DNA of 64,000 nt from Candidatus Acidiferrales bacterium (GTDB lineage Bacteria > Acidobacteriota > Terriglobia > Acidiferrales > UBA7541), in assembly GCA_035934015.1 (NCBI GenBank), contig DASYYH010000026.1:1-64000 (forward strand). Reading direction: 5' to 3'. Below are positions 1 through 8,733 of the stretch, in pieces. Position numbers and translations under genes: made by a program. The notes below the pieces were generated by a model. The model saw only the letters and a program-made list of their open reading frames with translations. It did not search any database and was not told the DNA's origin. Positions within the stretch are counted from its first letter, which is position 1; each line of letters begins with the position of its first letter.

Positions 1-1
1 T

Positions 2-2602
2 ATCGCCGCCGGTATGGCGCCCGGCGAAGCCCGCCGCCGCGCTCTTGCGCAATTCGGCGGCCTCGAATCGCGCAAAGAAGAAACCCGCGACGCCCGCGGC
101 ACGCATTTCATCGAAACGCTGCTTCAAGACATTCGCTTCGCGTTTCGCATCCTCCGCAAAACGCCGCTCATCACTGGCATCGCCATTCTGTCCCTCGCGT
201 TGGGCATTGGCGCGAACACTGCTATCTTCAGCCTCATCGACGCCGTCATGCTCCGCATGTTGCCGGTGCAGAATCCCGAGCAACTGGCAGAGATTCTGTT
301 CCGCTCGCCGACCACTTCAAGGCCCAGGCCGAACGTTACAAATCCCATCTGGGAGCAAGTGCGCGATCATCAGGACGCATTTGCCAGTGTGTTTGCCTGG
401 AGGTCCACAGACTTCGATCTTGCCGACGGAGGCCAGGAAAACACGATCCCCGGCGTTTACGCGAGTGGCGGCTACTTCACAACGCTGGGCGTGCGACCCG
501 CAGCGGGCCGCTTGCTGACTGCTTCCGACGACACACGCGGCTGCAGTGGCGTTGCCGTCTTGGGTTACGGTTTTTGGCAGGCGCATTACGTCGGCGCACA
601 GTCCGCGGTCGGCTCTTCGATTCGCCTCAACGGCCACTACTTCCCAATTATCGGCGTAGCCCAGCGCGGCTTTTCCGGCATTGACATCGGCACTTCCTTC
701 GATGTCGCCATTCCGATTTGCGCGGAGGCGATTCTTGACGGAAAGGATTCGTCCTTGGATTTACGCGCCGACTGGTGGCTGGCGATGATGGGCCGCCTCA
801 AGCCCGGCACGAACGTTGAGCAGGCCGACGCTCGCATGAAGGTTCTATCGCAGCCTCTCTTCGGCGCCGTTGTCCCTCAGGACTGGCCCTCGAAGTATCA
901 GGACATGTTCCGGAAATATACCTTTGCCGTTCTGCCAGCGGCAACAGGTGCGGGAGGTCCGTTTGGGTTGCGGGCTTACTATAGGCAGCCGCTGGAAATC
1001 CTCATGTTTGTCGTGGGCCTCGTTTTGCTCATTGCCTGCGCGAATATCGCCAGCCTTCTGCTTGCCCGTTCTGCCGCGCGGCAAAAAGAAATCGCCGTGC
1101 GACTGTCTCTCGGTGCTTCGCGCGGGCGTTTGGTCCGTCAAGTACTCACGGAGAGCGTCGTTCTCTCGGGCGCCGGAGCGCTCCTCGGCATTTTGTTTGC
1201 GCGCTGGGGTAGTGCGCTCTTGGTGCGTTTTGTTTCCACGCAGCAGAATCAGGTATTTTTGGATCTGAAACTGGACGGCCGCGTATTGGCATTCACGATT
1301 GGCATTGCCGTGCTGTGCGGCCTGCTTTTCGGCATTCTTCCTGCGCTGCGCTCAACGCGCGTCTCCGCCATGTCTGCAATGAAAGAGGGACAGTCGCAAG
1401 GCGCAAGCGGCCGCTCTCAGTCCGTTGCGGCACGCTGGATTGTCGCCATGCAGATCGCGCTCTCGCTCGTTCTGCTGATTGGTACCGGCCTCTTCATCCG
1501 CACATTCGCGAATCTCATGACTCTCGATGCAGGCTTCGACCGCAACAACGTCTTGATGGTCGAAACAAATATTCACAACGCGCAGATTCCTGAACCTGCG
1601 CGCGCCCCGCTCTACGGCCAGATGCTCGCCAAATTGCAAGCCGTTCCGGGTGTGGTCTCGGCCAGCCAGTGCTGGGTGACGCCTCTTTCCGGCAGGCAAT
1701 GGGACAATTCTTTGACGATTCCGGGTGGTTCACTTCCAGCGGGTGCTGACTCGGATGTCTTACTGAATTGGGTAACGCCCGACTTCTTCGCCACGATGCG
1801 CACGCCAATCCTCGAAGGCCGCGCCTTCGACGCGCGCGATACAGCGGCTTCTACACCGGTTGTCATCGTCAATCAGCTCTTGGCCCGCACATACTTCCCC
1901 GGGCAAAATCCCATCGGCAAGCACCTGCTGGCCAATAACAAAGGCATGCTCAGCACACAGCCGATGGAAATCATCGGCGTGACGCAAAACGCGAAATATA
2001 ATTCCTTGCGCGAAGATTTCCAGCCAGAAGCCTATTTCCCTTTAGCGCAGATCGGCGCCGTCGGCGAAGGAACTACATTTGAAATTCGTACCGCGATGAC
2101 GCCCGGCGTGCTGATTCCCGCCGTGCGCGACGCCATGGCCAGTGTCAATAAATCTGCGTCGCTGCAGTTCACCACATTGCGACAAGAAGCCGACGATTCC
2201 GTGCTGCAGGAACACTTAATGGCCGTTCTTTCTGGCTTCTTCGGTGGCCTCGCGCTCCTGCTCACCGCCATCGGCCTCTACGGCGTTATGGCCTATGTGG
2301 TCACGCAGCGCACGCACGAGATCGGCATTCGCATGGCCCTCGGTGCGCAACAAACTTCCATCCTCCGCCTCGTCATGCGCGACGCAGCGATTGTCCTTGT
2401 CGCCGGTATCGTTGCAGGGGTGCTCGGCTCCATCTGGATCACGCGCCTCGCACGCCAGCTTCTCTTCGGTCTCACGCCCAACGATCCATCAACGCTGGCA
2501 TTGGCCATCATGGCGCTCGTCGCCGTCGCCCTCGTCGCAACGTACATTCCCGCCCGTCGCGCGATGAAAGTCGATCCCATGGTCGCGCTGCGTTACGAAT
2601 GA
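2..2602 (+). CDS. ADOP-family ABC transporter permease (5' end cut by window)
   Basis: Inner-membrane permease of the MacB/FtsX type. The reading frame is open from base 2 (I-A-A-G before the first ATG at 14), so the gene starts upstream of the window. The first residues (GEARRRALAQFGG) match the N-terminal extension typical of acidobacterial duplicated orphan permeases. Two tandem MacB-core plus FtsX units follow: a membrane helix near residue 50 (LALGIGANTAIFS), three helices around residues 330-450, then a second set from about 480 with C-terminal helices ending in the usual YIPARRAMKVDPMVALRYE tail. ADOP genes usually stand alone without a dedicated ATPase, and none is seen here. Substrate unknown. 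Followed 64 bp later by a glycosyltransferase on the same strand. Confidence 0.9.
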   Translation: MAAGMAPGEARRRALAQFGGLESRKEETRDARGTHFIETLLQDIRFAFRILRKTPLITGIAILSLALGIGANTAIFSLIDAVMLRMLPVQNPEQLAEILFRSPTTSRPRPNVTNPIWEQVRDHQDAFASVFAWRSTDFDLADGGQENTIPGVYASGGYFTTLGVRPAAGRLLTASDDTRGCSGVAVLGYGFWQAHYVGAQSAVGSSIRLNGHYFPIIGVAQRGFSGIDIGTSFDVAIPICAEAILDGKDSSLDLRADWWLAMMGRLKPGTNVEQADARMKVLSQPLFGAVVPQDWPSKYQDMFRKYTFAVLPAATGAGGPFGLRAYYRQPLEILMFVVGLVLLIACANIASLLLARSAARQKEIAVRLSLGASRGRLVRQVLTESVVLSGAGALLGILFARWGSALLVRFVSTQQNQVFLDLKLDGRVLAFTIGIAVLCGLLFGILPALRSTRVSAMSAMKEGQSQGASGRSQSVAARWIVAMQIALSLVLLIGTGLFIRTFANLMTLDAGFDRNNVLMVETNIHNAQIPEPARAPLYGQMLAKLQAVPGVVSASQCWVTPLSGRQWDNSLTIPGGSLPAGADSDVLLNWVTPDFFATMRTPILEGRAFDARDTAASTPVVIVNQLLARTYFPGQNPIGKHLLANNKGMLSTQPMEIIGVTQNAKYNSLREDFQPEAYFPLAQIGAVGEGTTFEIRTAMTPGVLIPAVRDAMASVNKSASLQFTTLRQEADDSVLQEHLMAVLSGFFGGLALLLTAIGLYGVMAYVVTQRTHEIGIRMALGAQQTSILRLVMRDAAIVLVAGIVAGVLGSIWITRLARQLLFGLTPNDPSTLALAIMALVAVALVATYIPARRAMKVDPMVALRYE

Positions 2603-2666
2603 CGTTTGTGTCGCAGGCTGTCTGCCTCACTAAAAACTTACAAATCTGGGTTAAACTCTCCCTCCG

Positions 2667-4241
2667 ATGAACACCGACGTCACTTCTCAACCCGCAAACG
2701 TAAACGCCTCCGAGCCGCTCCCGCGCCTCGCCACGAGCGTGCTCATCATTCTCTGCGCCGCAAAATTTCTGCTCCACGCCTTCACGAGTCTCTATCGCTA
2801 CGGCTACTTCCGCGACGAACTCTACTTGCTCGATTGCGGCCGCCATCTTTATTGGGGTTATGTCGATATGGCTCCGCTCTCCGCCGTCTACGCGAAAATC
2901 GCGCTTCTTCTTGGCGGCTCGCTTCCTGCGCTGCGCATCCTTCCTGTGTTCGCCGGCACCGCGCTCATCGCGCTCACGATTCTCATCGCGCGCCAGCTTG
3001 GCGGCGATCGCTTCGCGCAGGCTCTCGCGGGCCTGTGCGTTCTGCTCGTTCCCGTGAATCTGGTCATGAACGACATGCTTTCCATGAACGCTTTCGAGCC
3101 GCTCTTCTGGATGGCCTGTGTCTACATTCTCATCCGTATCATCCGCACGGGGGATTCGAAGCTCTGGCTCTGGTTCGGCTTGCTCGCTGGCCTCGGGCTC
3201 GAGAACAAGCATTCCACTCTCTTTTTCGGTTTCGCCGTCTTTCTCGCCGTTGCGTTCACGCGCTTGCGCCGCGAATTCGCCAAGCCTTGGATCTGGCTCG
3301 GCGGCGCCATCGCTTTGCTCATCTTCATGCCCAATCTCATCTGGCAGATTCATCGCAATTTCCCGACGCTCCAGGACCTCGAAAATGTCCGCCGCACCGG
3401 CAAAAACGTAGTCTTGAGCCCGCTTGCTTTCATCGGCCAGCAAATTCTGATGGAGCAGCCGATCTTCGCCGTTTTCTGGATCACAGGGCTCGTTTCCCTC
3501 GTCGCAGGCAGCAACAAAAGATTCCGCCTCCTCGGCTTCACGTTCATCATCTTCTTCGCGACGCTCCTCATCCTCCACGGCAAGGATTATTACGTCGCTC
3601 CCATCTATCCCATGATGTACGCCGCGGGCGCGGTCGCCGTGGAAAGCTGGCTCGCCCATCGCCGCTGGGCCGCCGCGCGCCTGTGGCCAAAAGCCGCCAT
3701 CGCGACTGCCGTTATCGTTCTCGGCGGCCTGCTCGTTCCGCTCTTCACGCCCATACTTCCGCCATCGCGCTATCTGGCCTATGCCGACGCTCTACACTTG
3801 CATCTCACGAAAACAGAAGTCCACCAATCCGGGTCGCTGCCGCAATTCTTCGGAGATCAATTTGGCTGGCGCAGCCTCGTTCGTCAGATCGCTGATGTTT
3901 ACAACTCCTTGCCGCCCGATGAGCGCGCCACGACAGGCATCTTCACCGGAAATTACGGCGAAGCCGGAGCCGTGAATCTTTTCGGCCCGGCCTATCGGCT
4001 CCCGCGCGCCTATTCGCGCCATCAGAATTATTGGTATTGGGGTCCGCCGCCGGTGGCTTATACAAACCTCATCGTCGTTCAGTGGGGTCTTCAGGACGTG
4101 CAGGATAATTGCACTTCATGGCAGGCTTTCGATCATCATTCGGAATTCGGCATGGATGAGGAGAACACTCCGATTTATCTCTGCCGCGGAGCCAAGTTCG
4201 ACATTCAGAAAATCTGGTGGCATTCCCATCACTGGAACTGA
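2667..4241 (+). CDS. PMT-type (GT39/GT83-like) membrane glycosyltransferase
   Basis: A 524-aa polytopic membrane protein of the dolichyl-phosphate-mannose mannosyltransferase superfamily, expected to move a sugar from a lipid-linked donor to a protein or envelope glycan on the periplasmic side. Seen: an early acidic motif in the first periplasmic loop (YFRDELYLLDCGRHLYWGY, residues about 47-65), then roughly nine hydrophobic segments up to residue 370, then a soluble C-terminal domain. The RDELY motif matches the conserved acidic pair of the family. The ATG at 2667 has no convincing Shine-Dalgarno. Acceptor and donor cannot be told from sequence. Confidence 0.8.
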   Translation: MNTDVTSQPANVNASEPLPRLATSVLIILCAAKFLLHAFTSLYRYGYFRDELYLLDCGRHLYWGYVDMAPLSAVYAKIALLLGGSLPALRILPVFAGTALIALTILIARQLGGDRFAQALAGLCVLLVPVNLVMNDMLSMNAFEPLFWMACVYILIRIIRTGDSKLWLWFGLLAGLGLENKHSTLFFGFAVFLAVAFTRLRREFAKPWIWLGGAIALLIFMPNLIWQIHRNFPTLQDLENVRRTGKNVVLSPLAFIGQQILMEQPIFAVFWITGLVSLVAGSNKRFRLLGFTFIIFFATLLILHGKDYYVAPIYPMMYAAGAVAVESWLAHRRWAAARLWPKAAIATAVIVLGGLLVPLFTPILPPSRYLAYADALHLHLTKTEVHQSGSLPQFFGDQFGWRSLVRQIADVYNSLPPDERATTGIFTGNYGEAGAVNLFGPAYRLPRAYSRHQNYWYWGPPPVAYTNLIVVQWGLQDVQDNCTSWQAFDHHSEFGMDEENTPIYLCRGAKFDIQKIWWHSHHWN

Positions 4242-4278
4242 CGCGAATAAATTAGTGGGGACTGTTCCTCGCGAACTC

Positions 4279-5310
4279 CTAATTTCCCGCCGTCGCTGTC
4301 GCATCCGCGGCCGCCTTGGGTGCGAAATATCCGGGCCGTGCGCGCACGCTCAATTTGCCCATGCCCTTGACGGGAGCGACGGCAATTTTCACCGTGCGGA
4401 ACGTGCCGTCTTTCGACGTATTCGAGGGGTAGTAGCCGATCATGTATTGGTCGCGAATATCCTCGGCGATCCGTTTGCAGATCGCATCCACTTCATCAGT
4501 GGTCTTTGGAAAATACGCCTCGCCGCCGGAGGCCTCCGTCAGTGCGAGCAACGCCTTCTTTCCTTGGCGGATTTCCGACCGTTCATCTTCGCCTTTTGCG
4601 AAAAGCCCCACAGCGTAGATCATCACATTCGACTGTTGCAGTTTCTCAACCGTATACGCCAGGCTGTGCGTGCTGTCGTTGTCCTCGCCGTCGGTAATCA
4701 CCAGCAGCACTTTCTTCTCGCGCGTCCCTTTCTTCAGATGATTCATGGATCCCAGAATTGCGTCGTATAGCGCTGTCCCGCCTCGCGAGTCGATGCGGTC
4801 CAGCGCAGCGTTCAGCACGTTGGGGTCATTCGTAAAGTCCGTATCCATGTCCAGGTAAAATTCGTCGTTGAAATTCACGACAAACATCTCATCCTGTGGA
4901 TTGCTCGTGTGCACGAACGTCAGCGCCGCCGCATTGACGCGCGCGCGCTTCGGCCTCATGCTCGCGCTGTTGTCAATCACCAGCCCCGCCGTTATGGGCA
5001 TATCCGCATGTGTGAACAGGTCGATTTTCTGCGGCGCTCCATTTTCTAGAACGTGGAAATCCTGCTCGCTCAGCCCGTTCACGAAGTTTCCTTGTTTGTC
5101 CAGAACGGACACCGGCAGGCGCACCATGTCCACCGTACGCTTCAGTGTGTAAGGTTTATTTTGTGGCGCTCCCGGCGGCGGGGGAAGCTGAATCGTCGAG
5201 CCGTTTTGCGCCGAGACCGTTCGCGCGCCGGCAAACAATCCCGCAATCAGAATGAAAATGGAGAGAACGAAAACTGGACGGCCGATGGTTCGCTTATGGT
5301 CCTGGCGCAA
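4279..5310 (-). CDS. Secreted VWFA-domain protein (acidobacterial type)
   Basis: About 343 aa. The open frame runs to 5481, but I place the start at the TTG at 5310: it gives a clean signal peptide (MRQDHKRTIGRPVFVLSIF, then an Ala-rich cleavage site at SAQ) and overlaps the upstream gene by only 17 nt. A von Willebrand A domain follows with an intact MIDAS metal site (DNSAS) and the later TDGEDN loop; the C-terminal IGYYPSN and RPGYFAP motifs are typical of the acidobacterial VWFA-related family. Likely secreted or periplasmic, mediating metal-dependent protein contacts. Paralogous to the gene just upstream and probably co-transcribed with it. Exact role unknown. Confidence 0.85.
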   Translation of the reverse strand: MRQDHKRTIGRPVFVLSIFILIAGLFAGARTVSAQNGSTIQLPPPPGAPQNKPYTLKRTVDMVRLPVSVLDKQGNFVNGLSEQDFHVLENGAPQKIDLFTHADMPITAGLVIDNSASMRPKRARVNAAALTFVHTSNPQDEMFVVNFNDEFYLDMDTDFTNDPNVLNAALDRIDSRGGTALYDAILGSMNHLKKGTREKKVLLVITDGEDNDSTHSLAYTVEKLQQSNVMIYAVGLFAKGEDERSEIRQGKKALLALTEASGGEAYFPKTTDEVDAICKRIAEDIRDQYMIGYYPSNTSKDGTFRTVKIAVAPVKGMGKLSVRARPGYFAPKAAADATATAGN

Positions 5311-6280
5311 AATACCCGTAGCGCGAGTAAACCGTGAGCGGCGGCAGTCCCCTGGGTGGGTGCAGCTTGACTCGGATTTTCCGCCATTTCCCGTCGTCTT
5401 TTGCATTGCTCGGACGGTATCCCAACACATACTGATTACGCAGCTCCATGCTGATTTTCGTGGCGATGTCGCCCAGGTCATCCAGGTTCCTCACGATGAA
5501 CGACCGGCCGCCCGTCATCGCCGCCAGGTCGCTCAGCATCTCTGGCCCCTGGCAAAGTTCCGGCTGAGCCGTTTCGCTGCACGGATCGAATCCGTATACG
5601 CCAATCGCGTAAATCTGTACGTCCGATTCACGCAAAAACCGCTTTACGTCCGACTCGTCGTACCTGCTGTGATTATCGCCTCCATCCGATATGATGAGCA
5701 AAGCCTTTCTCGTGTTGTGTGCTCCTTTCATCTCGCTCATCCCCAGATACACGGCGTCCAGCAGCGCCGTCATTCCTTTCGGCGCGCTGAAAAGCAGGCG
5801 ATTCTGCAATTCCTCGATGCTGCTCGTGAAAATGGTCGCCAATTCCGCGCGATCCGCGAAATCCACCAGGAAAAATTCGTCCGCCGGATTCGCTGTCTTG
5901 AAAAATTGCACCGCGGCCATGCGCGACTTCGAGATTTTCTCCGCCATGCTCCCGCTGACGTCGAAAATCACGCCGATCGAAATCGGCACATCGTCCTCTT
6001 CGAACCGCATGATCTCTTGTTCGCGCCCGTCCTCGTACACTTGGAAATTATCTTGCGACAGGCCGGTCACCAGCCGCCCATACGGATCCGTCACCGTGAC
6101 ATTCACAGTCACCAGCCGGACGTCTTTCCGGATTTCGGGAATGTGCTGCTTAACTGGCGGCGGAGGTTTGTAGATCAGAGGGCCGGCCTGCTGCGCGTGG
6201 GCTTGGCCGCACAGGATCATCAGCGCCGCAACAACCCCCGCGGCGCAACCCCCTCGGAACAACTTGGCTGCGTTCGGCAT
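5294..6280 (-). CDS. Secreted VWFA-domain protein (acidobacterial type)
   Basis: A 328-aa protein with a signal peptide (cleavage near GQAHAQ, residue 30) and one VWFA domain. The MIDAS motif DVSGS is intact and the second loop reads ISDGGDN. The N-terminal part carries the proline-rich KPPPPVKQH linker and the VTVTDPYGR strand typical of the acidobacterial VWFA-related family. The C-terminus (YRPSNA, YSRYGYFAPG) repeats the layout of the downstream paralogue, so the pair probably arose by tandem duplication. Its 3' end overlaps the start of that paralogue, indicating an operon. Role inferred only as envelope protein-protein interaction. Confidence 0.87.
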   Translation of the reverse strand: MPNAAKLFRGGCAAGVVAALMILCGQAHAQQAGPLIYKPPPPVKQHIPEIRKDVRLVTVNVTVTDPYGRLVTGLSQDNFQVYEDGREQEIMRFEEDDVPISIGVIFDVSGSMAEKISKSRMAAVQFFKTANPADEFFLVDFADRAELATIFTSSIEELQNRLLFSAPKGMTALLDAVYLGMSEMKGAHNTRKALLIISDGGDNHSRYDESDVKRFLRESDVQIYAIGVYGFDPCSETAQPELCQGPEMLSDLAAMTGGRSFIVRNLDDLGDIATKISMELRNQYVLGYRPSNAKDDGKWRKIRVKLHPPRGLPPLTVYSRYGYFAPGP

Positions 6281-6647
6281 CCGTCCTCAATCGCAACAGC
6301 AGCCGGATTTATTGCTGTGATTCTACCACCAGTCCACTGCAAATCAAGCTCAACTCGTGCCAATTTTCGCTGGTAGCCACGAACTTTTCGGACGCCATAT
6401 CTCGATATTTATCAATGCTCGGGCAGCTTTCGTCCCAGTTTGTTGCAAATTGATACGATCTTCGTCACGAGACTCGCTTTTCCTGCGGCTAATTTCTCCT
6501 CATTTCTCGCAAAATCTTGCACACAGACGTAACTCGTTTATATTTGAATTCCGCTCGCCTCCGAAAGCTGCTGACCCCCGCCAATTTCTCGCATCGCTCT
6601 GACGAATCGCCGCGCTTCGTGCTAGCATTTCGCCGGAGAGATTCCGC
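6281..6647. other. Divergent intergenic region, nothing recognised
   Basis: A 367-bp gap between the divergent VWFA operon and kdsB. It must hold promoters for both directions. I see no ORF with family-like sequence, no strong hairpin and no convincing -35/-10 pair. Confidence 0.6.
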
Positions 6648-7421
6648 ATGCCCGAAAATTCCAATCCGTCTGTCCTCGCCGTCATTCCCGCGCGCTATGC
6701 TTCGACGCGTTTTCCCGGCAAGCCGCTCGCGCCCATCGCCGGCCGCCCCATGATTCAGCACGTCGTCGAACGCGCGCGCCAGAGCAGCCTCGTTTCGCGC
6801 GTCCTCGTCGCCACCGACGATCAGCGCATCAAATCCGCGGTCGAAGCCTTCGGCGGCGAAGCCATCCTGACGCGCGCCGAGCATCGCACCGGCACCGAAC
6901 GCATCGCCGAAGTCGCCGTGCACATCCCCGCCGATATTTACGTCAATGTTCAGGGCGATCTCCCGCTAATTCCTCCGGAAGTCGTCGACGCTGCCGTCGG
7001 CGCCATTCTCTCCGCCGAAGATTCTGGCGCCGAATCGCAAGTCGCCACGCTCTGCGTTCCCATCACCACGCCCGAAGAAATCATGAATCCCAATATCGTC
7101 AAGGTCGTCTGCGATTTCGACGGCCACGCGCTTTATTTTTCCCGCGCGCCCATTCCCTGGGTCCGCGACGCCTCGACGCCCGTCGCCGCGCGCCATTTCA
7201 AGCACATCGGCCTTTACGTTTTTCGCCGCGACGCGCTTCTCGAATTCCCCGCGCTCCCTCCCGGCGAACTCGAACGGCTCGAGCAGCTTGAACAACTGCG
7301 CTGGATGGAAAATGGCTACCGCATCCGCGTCGCCGAATGCGCCTACGAAGGCGTCGAAGTCGACGTTCCCTCCGACGTCCCTCGCGTCGAAGCCTTCCTC
7401 CGCTCCCGCGCCGCGTCCTGA
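6648..7421 (+). CDS. kdsB: 3-deoxy-manno-octulosonate cytidylyltransferase
   Basis: A 257-aa enzyme that activates KDO as CMP-KDO for the inner core of lipopolysaccharide; cytosolic. Seen: the N-terminal nucleotide-binding signature VIPARYASTRFPGKPLAPI, the metal-binding NVQGDLPLI region near residue 102, the HIGLYVFRRDALLEF motif and the LEQLEQLRWMENG motif near the C-terminus, all family hallmarks and at normal length. A GGAGAG Shine-Dalgarno lies 9 nt before the ATG. With lpxB at 57-58 kb it shows that the organism makes LPS. It stands alone, followed by repeat-rich non-coding DNA. Confidence 0.96.
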   Translation: MPENSNPSVLAVIPARYASTRFPGKPLAPIAGRPMIQHVVERARQSSLVSRVLVATDDQRIKSAVEAFGGEAILTRAEHRTGTERIAEVAVHIPADIYVNVQGDLPLIPPEVVDAAVGAILSAEDSGAESQVATLCVPITTPEEIMNPNIVKVVCDFDGHALYFSRAPIPWVRDASTPVAARHFKHIGLYVFRRDALLEFPALPPGELERLEQLEQLRWMENGYRIRVAECAYEGVEVDVPSDVPRVEAFLRSRAAS

Positions 7422-7555
7422 CTTTCGGGATGCGTCCTGAGCTTGCCCGCTGCGGCGGGCGCAGCCGAAGGACGGTTCGCTTCGCGGATTCCGGTCGTCG
7501 TGCGACCGGAATCTGCATGCCGCAGGCAGGCTCTTAGCCTGTGTGTTTGTAGTTC

Positions 7556-7579
7556 GTAGGGGCGCTGCTTGCTGCGCCC
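7556..7579 (+). repeat. GTAGG-hairpin repeat, copy 1
   Basis: GTAGG followed by inverted arms GGGCGC/GCGCCC around TGCTTGCT, then GTTGTCATTCCGAAC. The same 42-bp block (7553-7594) recurs at 7721 and 8078. Confidence 0.85.
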
Positions 7580-7703
7580 GTTGTCATTCCGAACCGGCCG
7601 CATTTCGGCCGTGTGAGGAACCTGCTTCTTTTCAGGTCGGCCACACGCCCTGCCGTCTCTTGGTACGGGATAACGGCGAAGCTTGCCTGCCGGGGCAGGG
7701 GCA

Positions 7704-7762
7704 TGCTTTTCGTTCTTGTCTTCGTAGGGGCGCTGCTTGCTGCGCCCGTTGTCATTCCGAAC
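7704..7762 (+). repeat. GTAGG-hairpin repeat, copy 2 (59-bp unit)
   Basis: Near-identical to 8061-8119. It carries TGCTTTTCGTTCTTGTC upstream of the hairpin (7724-7747) and TCATTCCGAAC after it. Confidence 0.85.
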
Positions 7763-8060
7763 TCGCTCGCGCCCGCGTGGCTCAGGTTTTGCTTTTGATT
7801 TTTCGGGTGCCCCATGCTCGCTTTTTGAGCGTGGGGCTTTTGCGGCCCATCGAGCACTCCCCGCATTCATTGTCATTCCGACCTTGCCCGCCGCGGTGGG
7901 CGAGTCCCGAGCGCTTTTTGCGACGGGCGACGAGGAACCTGCTTCTCGCCTTGCGCTACCCAGATTCGAGCCGCACGGTTCGCCCGCCGTTATCTTCCTT
8001 GTGCGCGGCACTTCCTGCTTGCCCTGAGTCGCTTTTGCGAAGGGAGCGAAGCGAAGGCCC

Positions 8061-8119
8061 TGCTTTTCGTTCTTGTCTTCGTAGGGGCGCTGCTTGCTGC
8101 GCCCGTTGTCATCCCGAAC
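8061..8119 (+). repeat. GTAGG-hairpin repeat, copy 3 (59-bp unit)
   Basis: Hairpin at 8081-8104. It runs directly into the ~100-bp element starting at 8105, showing that the units are modular. Confidence 0.85.
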
Positions 8120-8204
8120 CCAGCCCGCACGCACGAGGCAGCAGTTCAGCACAAAAGAAACGTGCGGGATGGCGGTGAGGGACCGGCTTTTCGTTTTGTC
8201 TTCG
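8105..8204 (+). repeat. ~100-bp mosaic repeat, copy 1
   Basis: Starts GTTGTCATCCCGAACCCAG, contains inverted arms CCCGCACG (8123-8130) and CGTGCGGG (8161-8168), and ends TTTTGTCTTCG. Copies lie at 10623-10722 (same strand) and 14881-14974 (opposite strand). Confidence 0.85.
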
Positions 8205-8629
8205 TAGGCGTGAGGCTTGTTTACCCTGACGGAGGAAGGGCCTGCCGCGGCGGGCGAAGTCGATGGGCGCACGCCGTGCGCGCGCAAACCGAAGTCACCC
8301 CGTTCCTTTTGCGCTTCTTCATCCGCGCAAGGTATTCGCATCCCGCGGTGGCCCATCCTTTGCGTTCTGCGCGCATACGACCGCGCGCAGCAAAGGGTGG
8401 GGGCTTTTGCTGTCAGCCAAATGTCTGCTGACTTCTCGCGCCCCTTCTTTTTCGGCGCCTCACCCGCCGAAGGTATTCGCTTCGCTCAGCCGTGCGGCTC
8501 CTGGGCCAAGGGCAATCCCGGCGTACTTTGAGTGATGAAAAAAAACGTGCCGCTGCCAAACTGCCGCAAAACGGTTCTTGCGAGTCCGTTTTATTTCTAT
8601 ATGTGTTATTAAATGTCAGATATATTAGC

Positions 8630-8658
8630 TTGACATGGATATATCCTTACGATACCGT
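8630..8658 (+). promoter_or_regulatory. Possible sigma-70-type promoter for the 601-aa gene
   Basis: TTGACA at 8630-8635 is a perfect -35 box in a locally AT-rich stretch. The -10 box at the best spacing (17 nt, TACCGT) is weak, so this is a tentative call. Confidence 0.35.
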
Positions 8659-8733
8659 GCCCGCATTCATTGCCCCGATCCCGTGCAGTCGCCCAATGTG
8701 CCGGCCAAAAACATCCGAATGGAGTAAATCCTG

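Larger units (their letters stand above)
7422..8733. other. Repeat-rich gene-free region A
   Basis: A 1.3-kb stretch without a believable gene. It is a mosaic of short repeats: three copies of a GTAGG-hairpin unit, one copy of a ~100-bp element also found at 10623 and 14881, and many fragments of the form CTGCTTTTCGTTTTGTCTTCG and GCGAAGGCCCTGC. ORFs here are repeat translations with no family resemblance. The last 130 bp (from about 8600) are AT-richer and probably form the promoter of the next gene. Confidence 0.8.

Noticed and set aside
2508-3659. 383-aa minus-strand ORF and a 429-aa plus ORF (2606-3895) over the glycosyltransferase
   Set aside because: Their composition (strings of Glu/Arg/His/Ala) is a codon-phase shadow of the membrane protein in the other frame.
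7553-8119. Possible CRISPR array in the repeated 42-59-bp units
   Set aside because: Only three copies at irregular distances, the units are modular and palindromic, and no cas genes are present.
7442-8535. Several ORFs of 60-340 aa on both strands in region A
   Set aside because: They are translations of the mosaic repeats (recurrent GMTTGAASSAPT and NDNGRSKQRPYE-type strings) with no family resemblance or ribosome binding sites.
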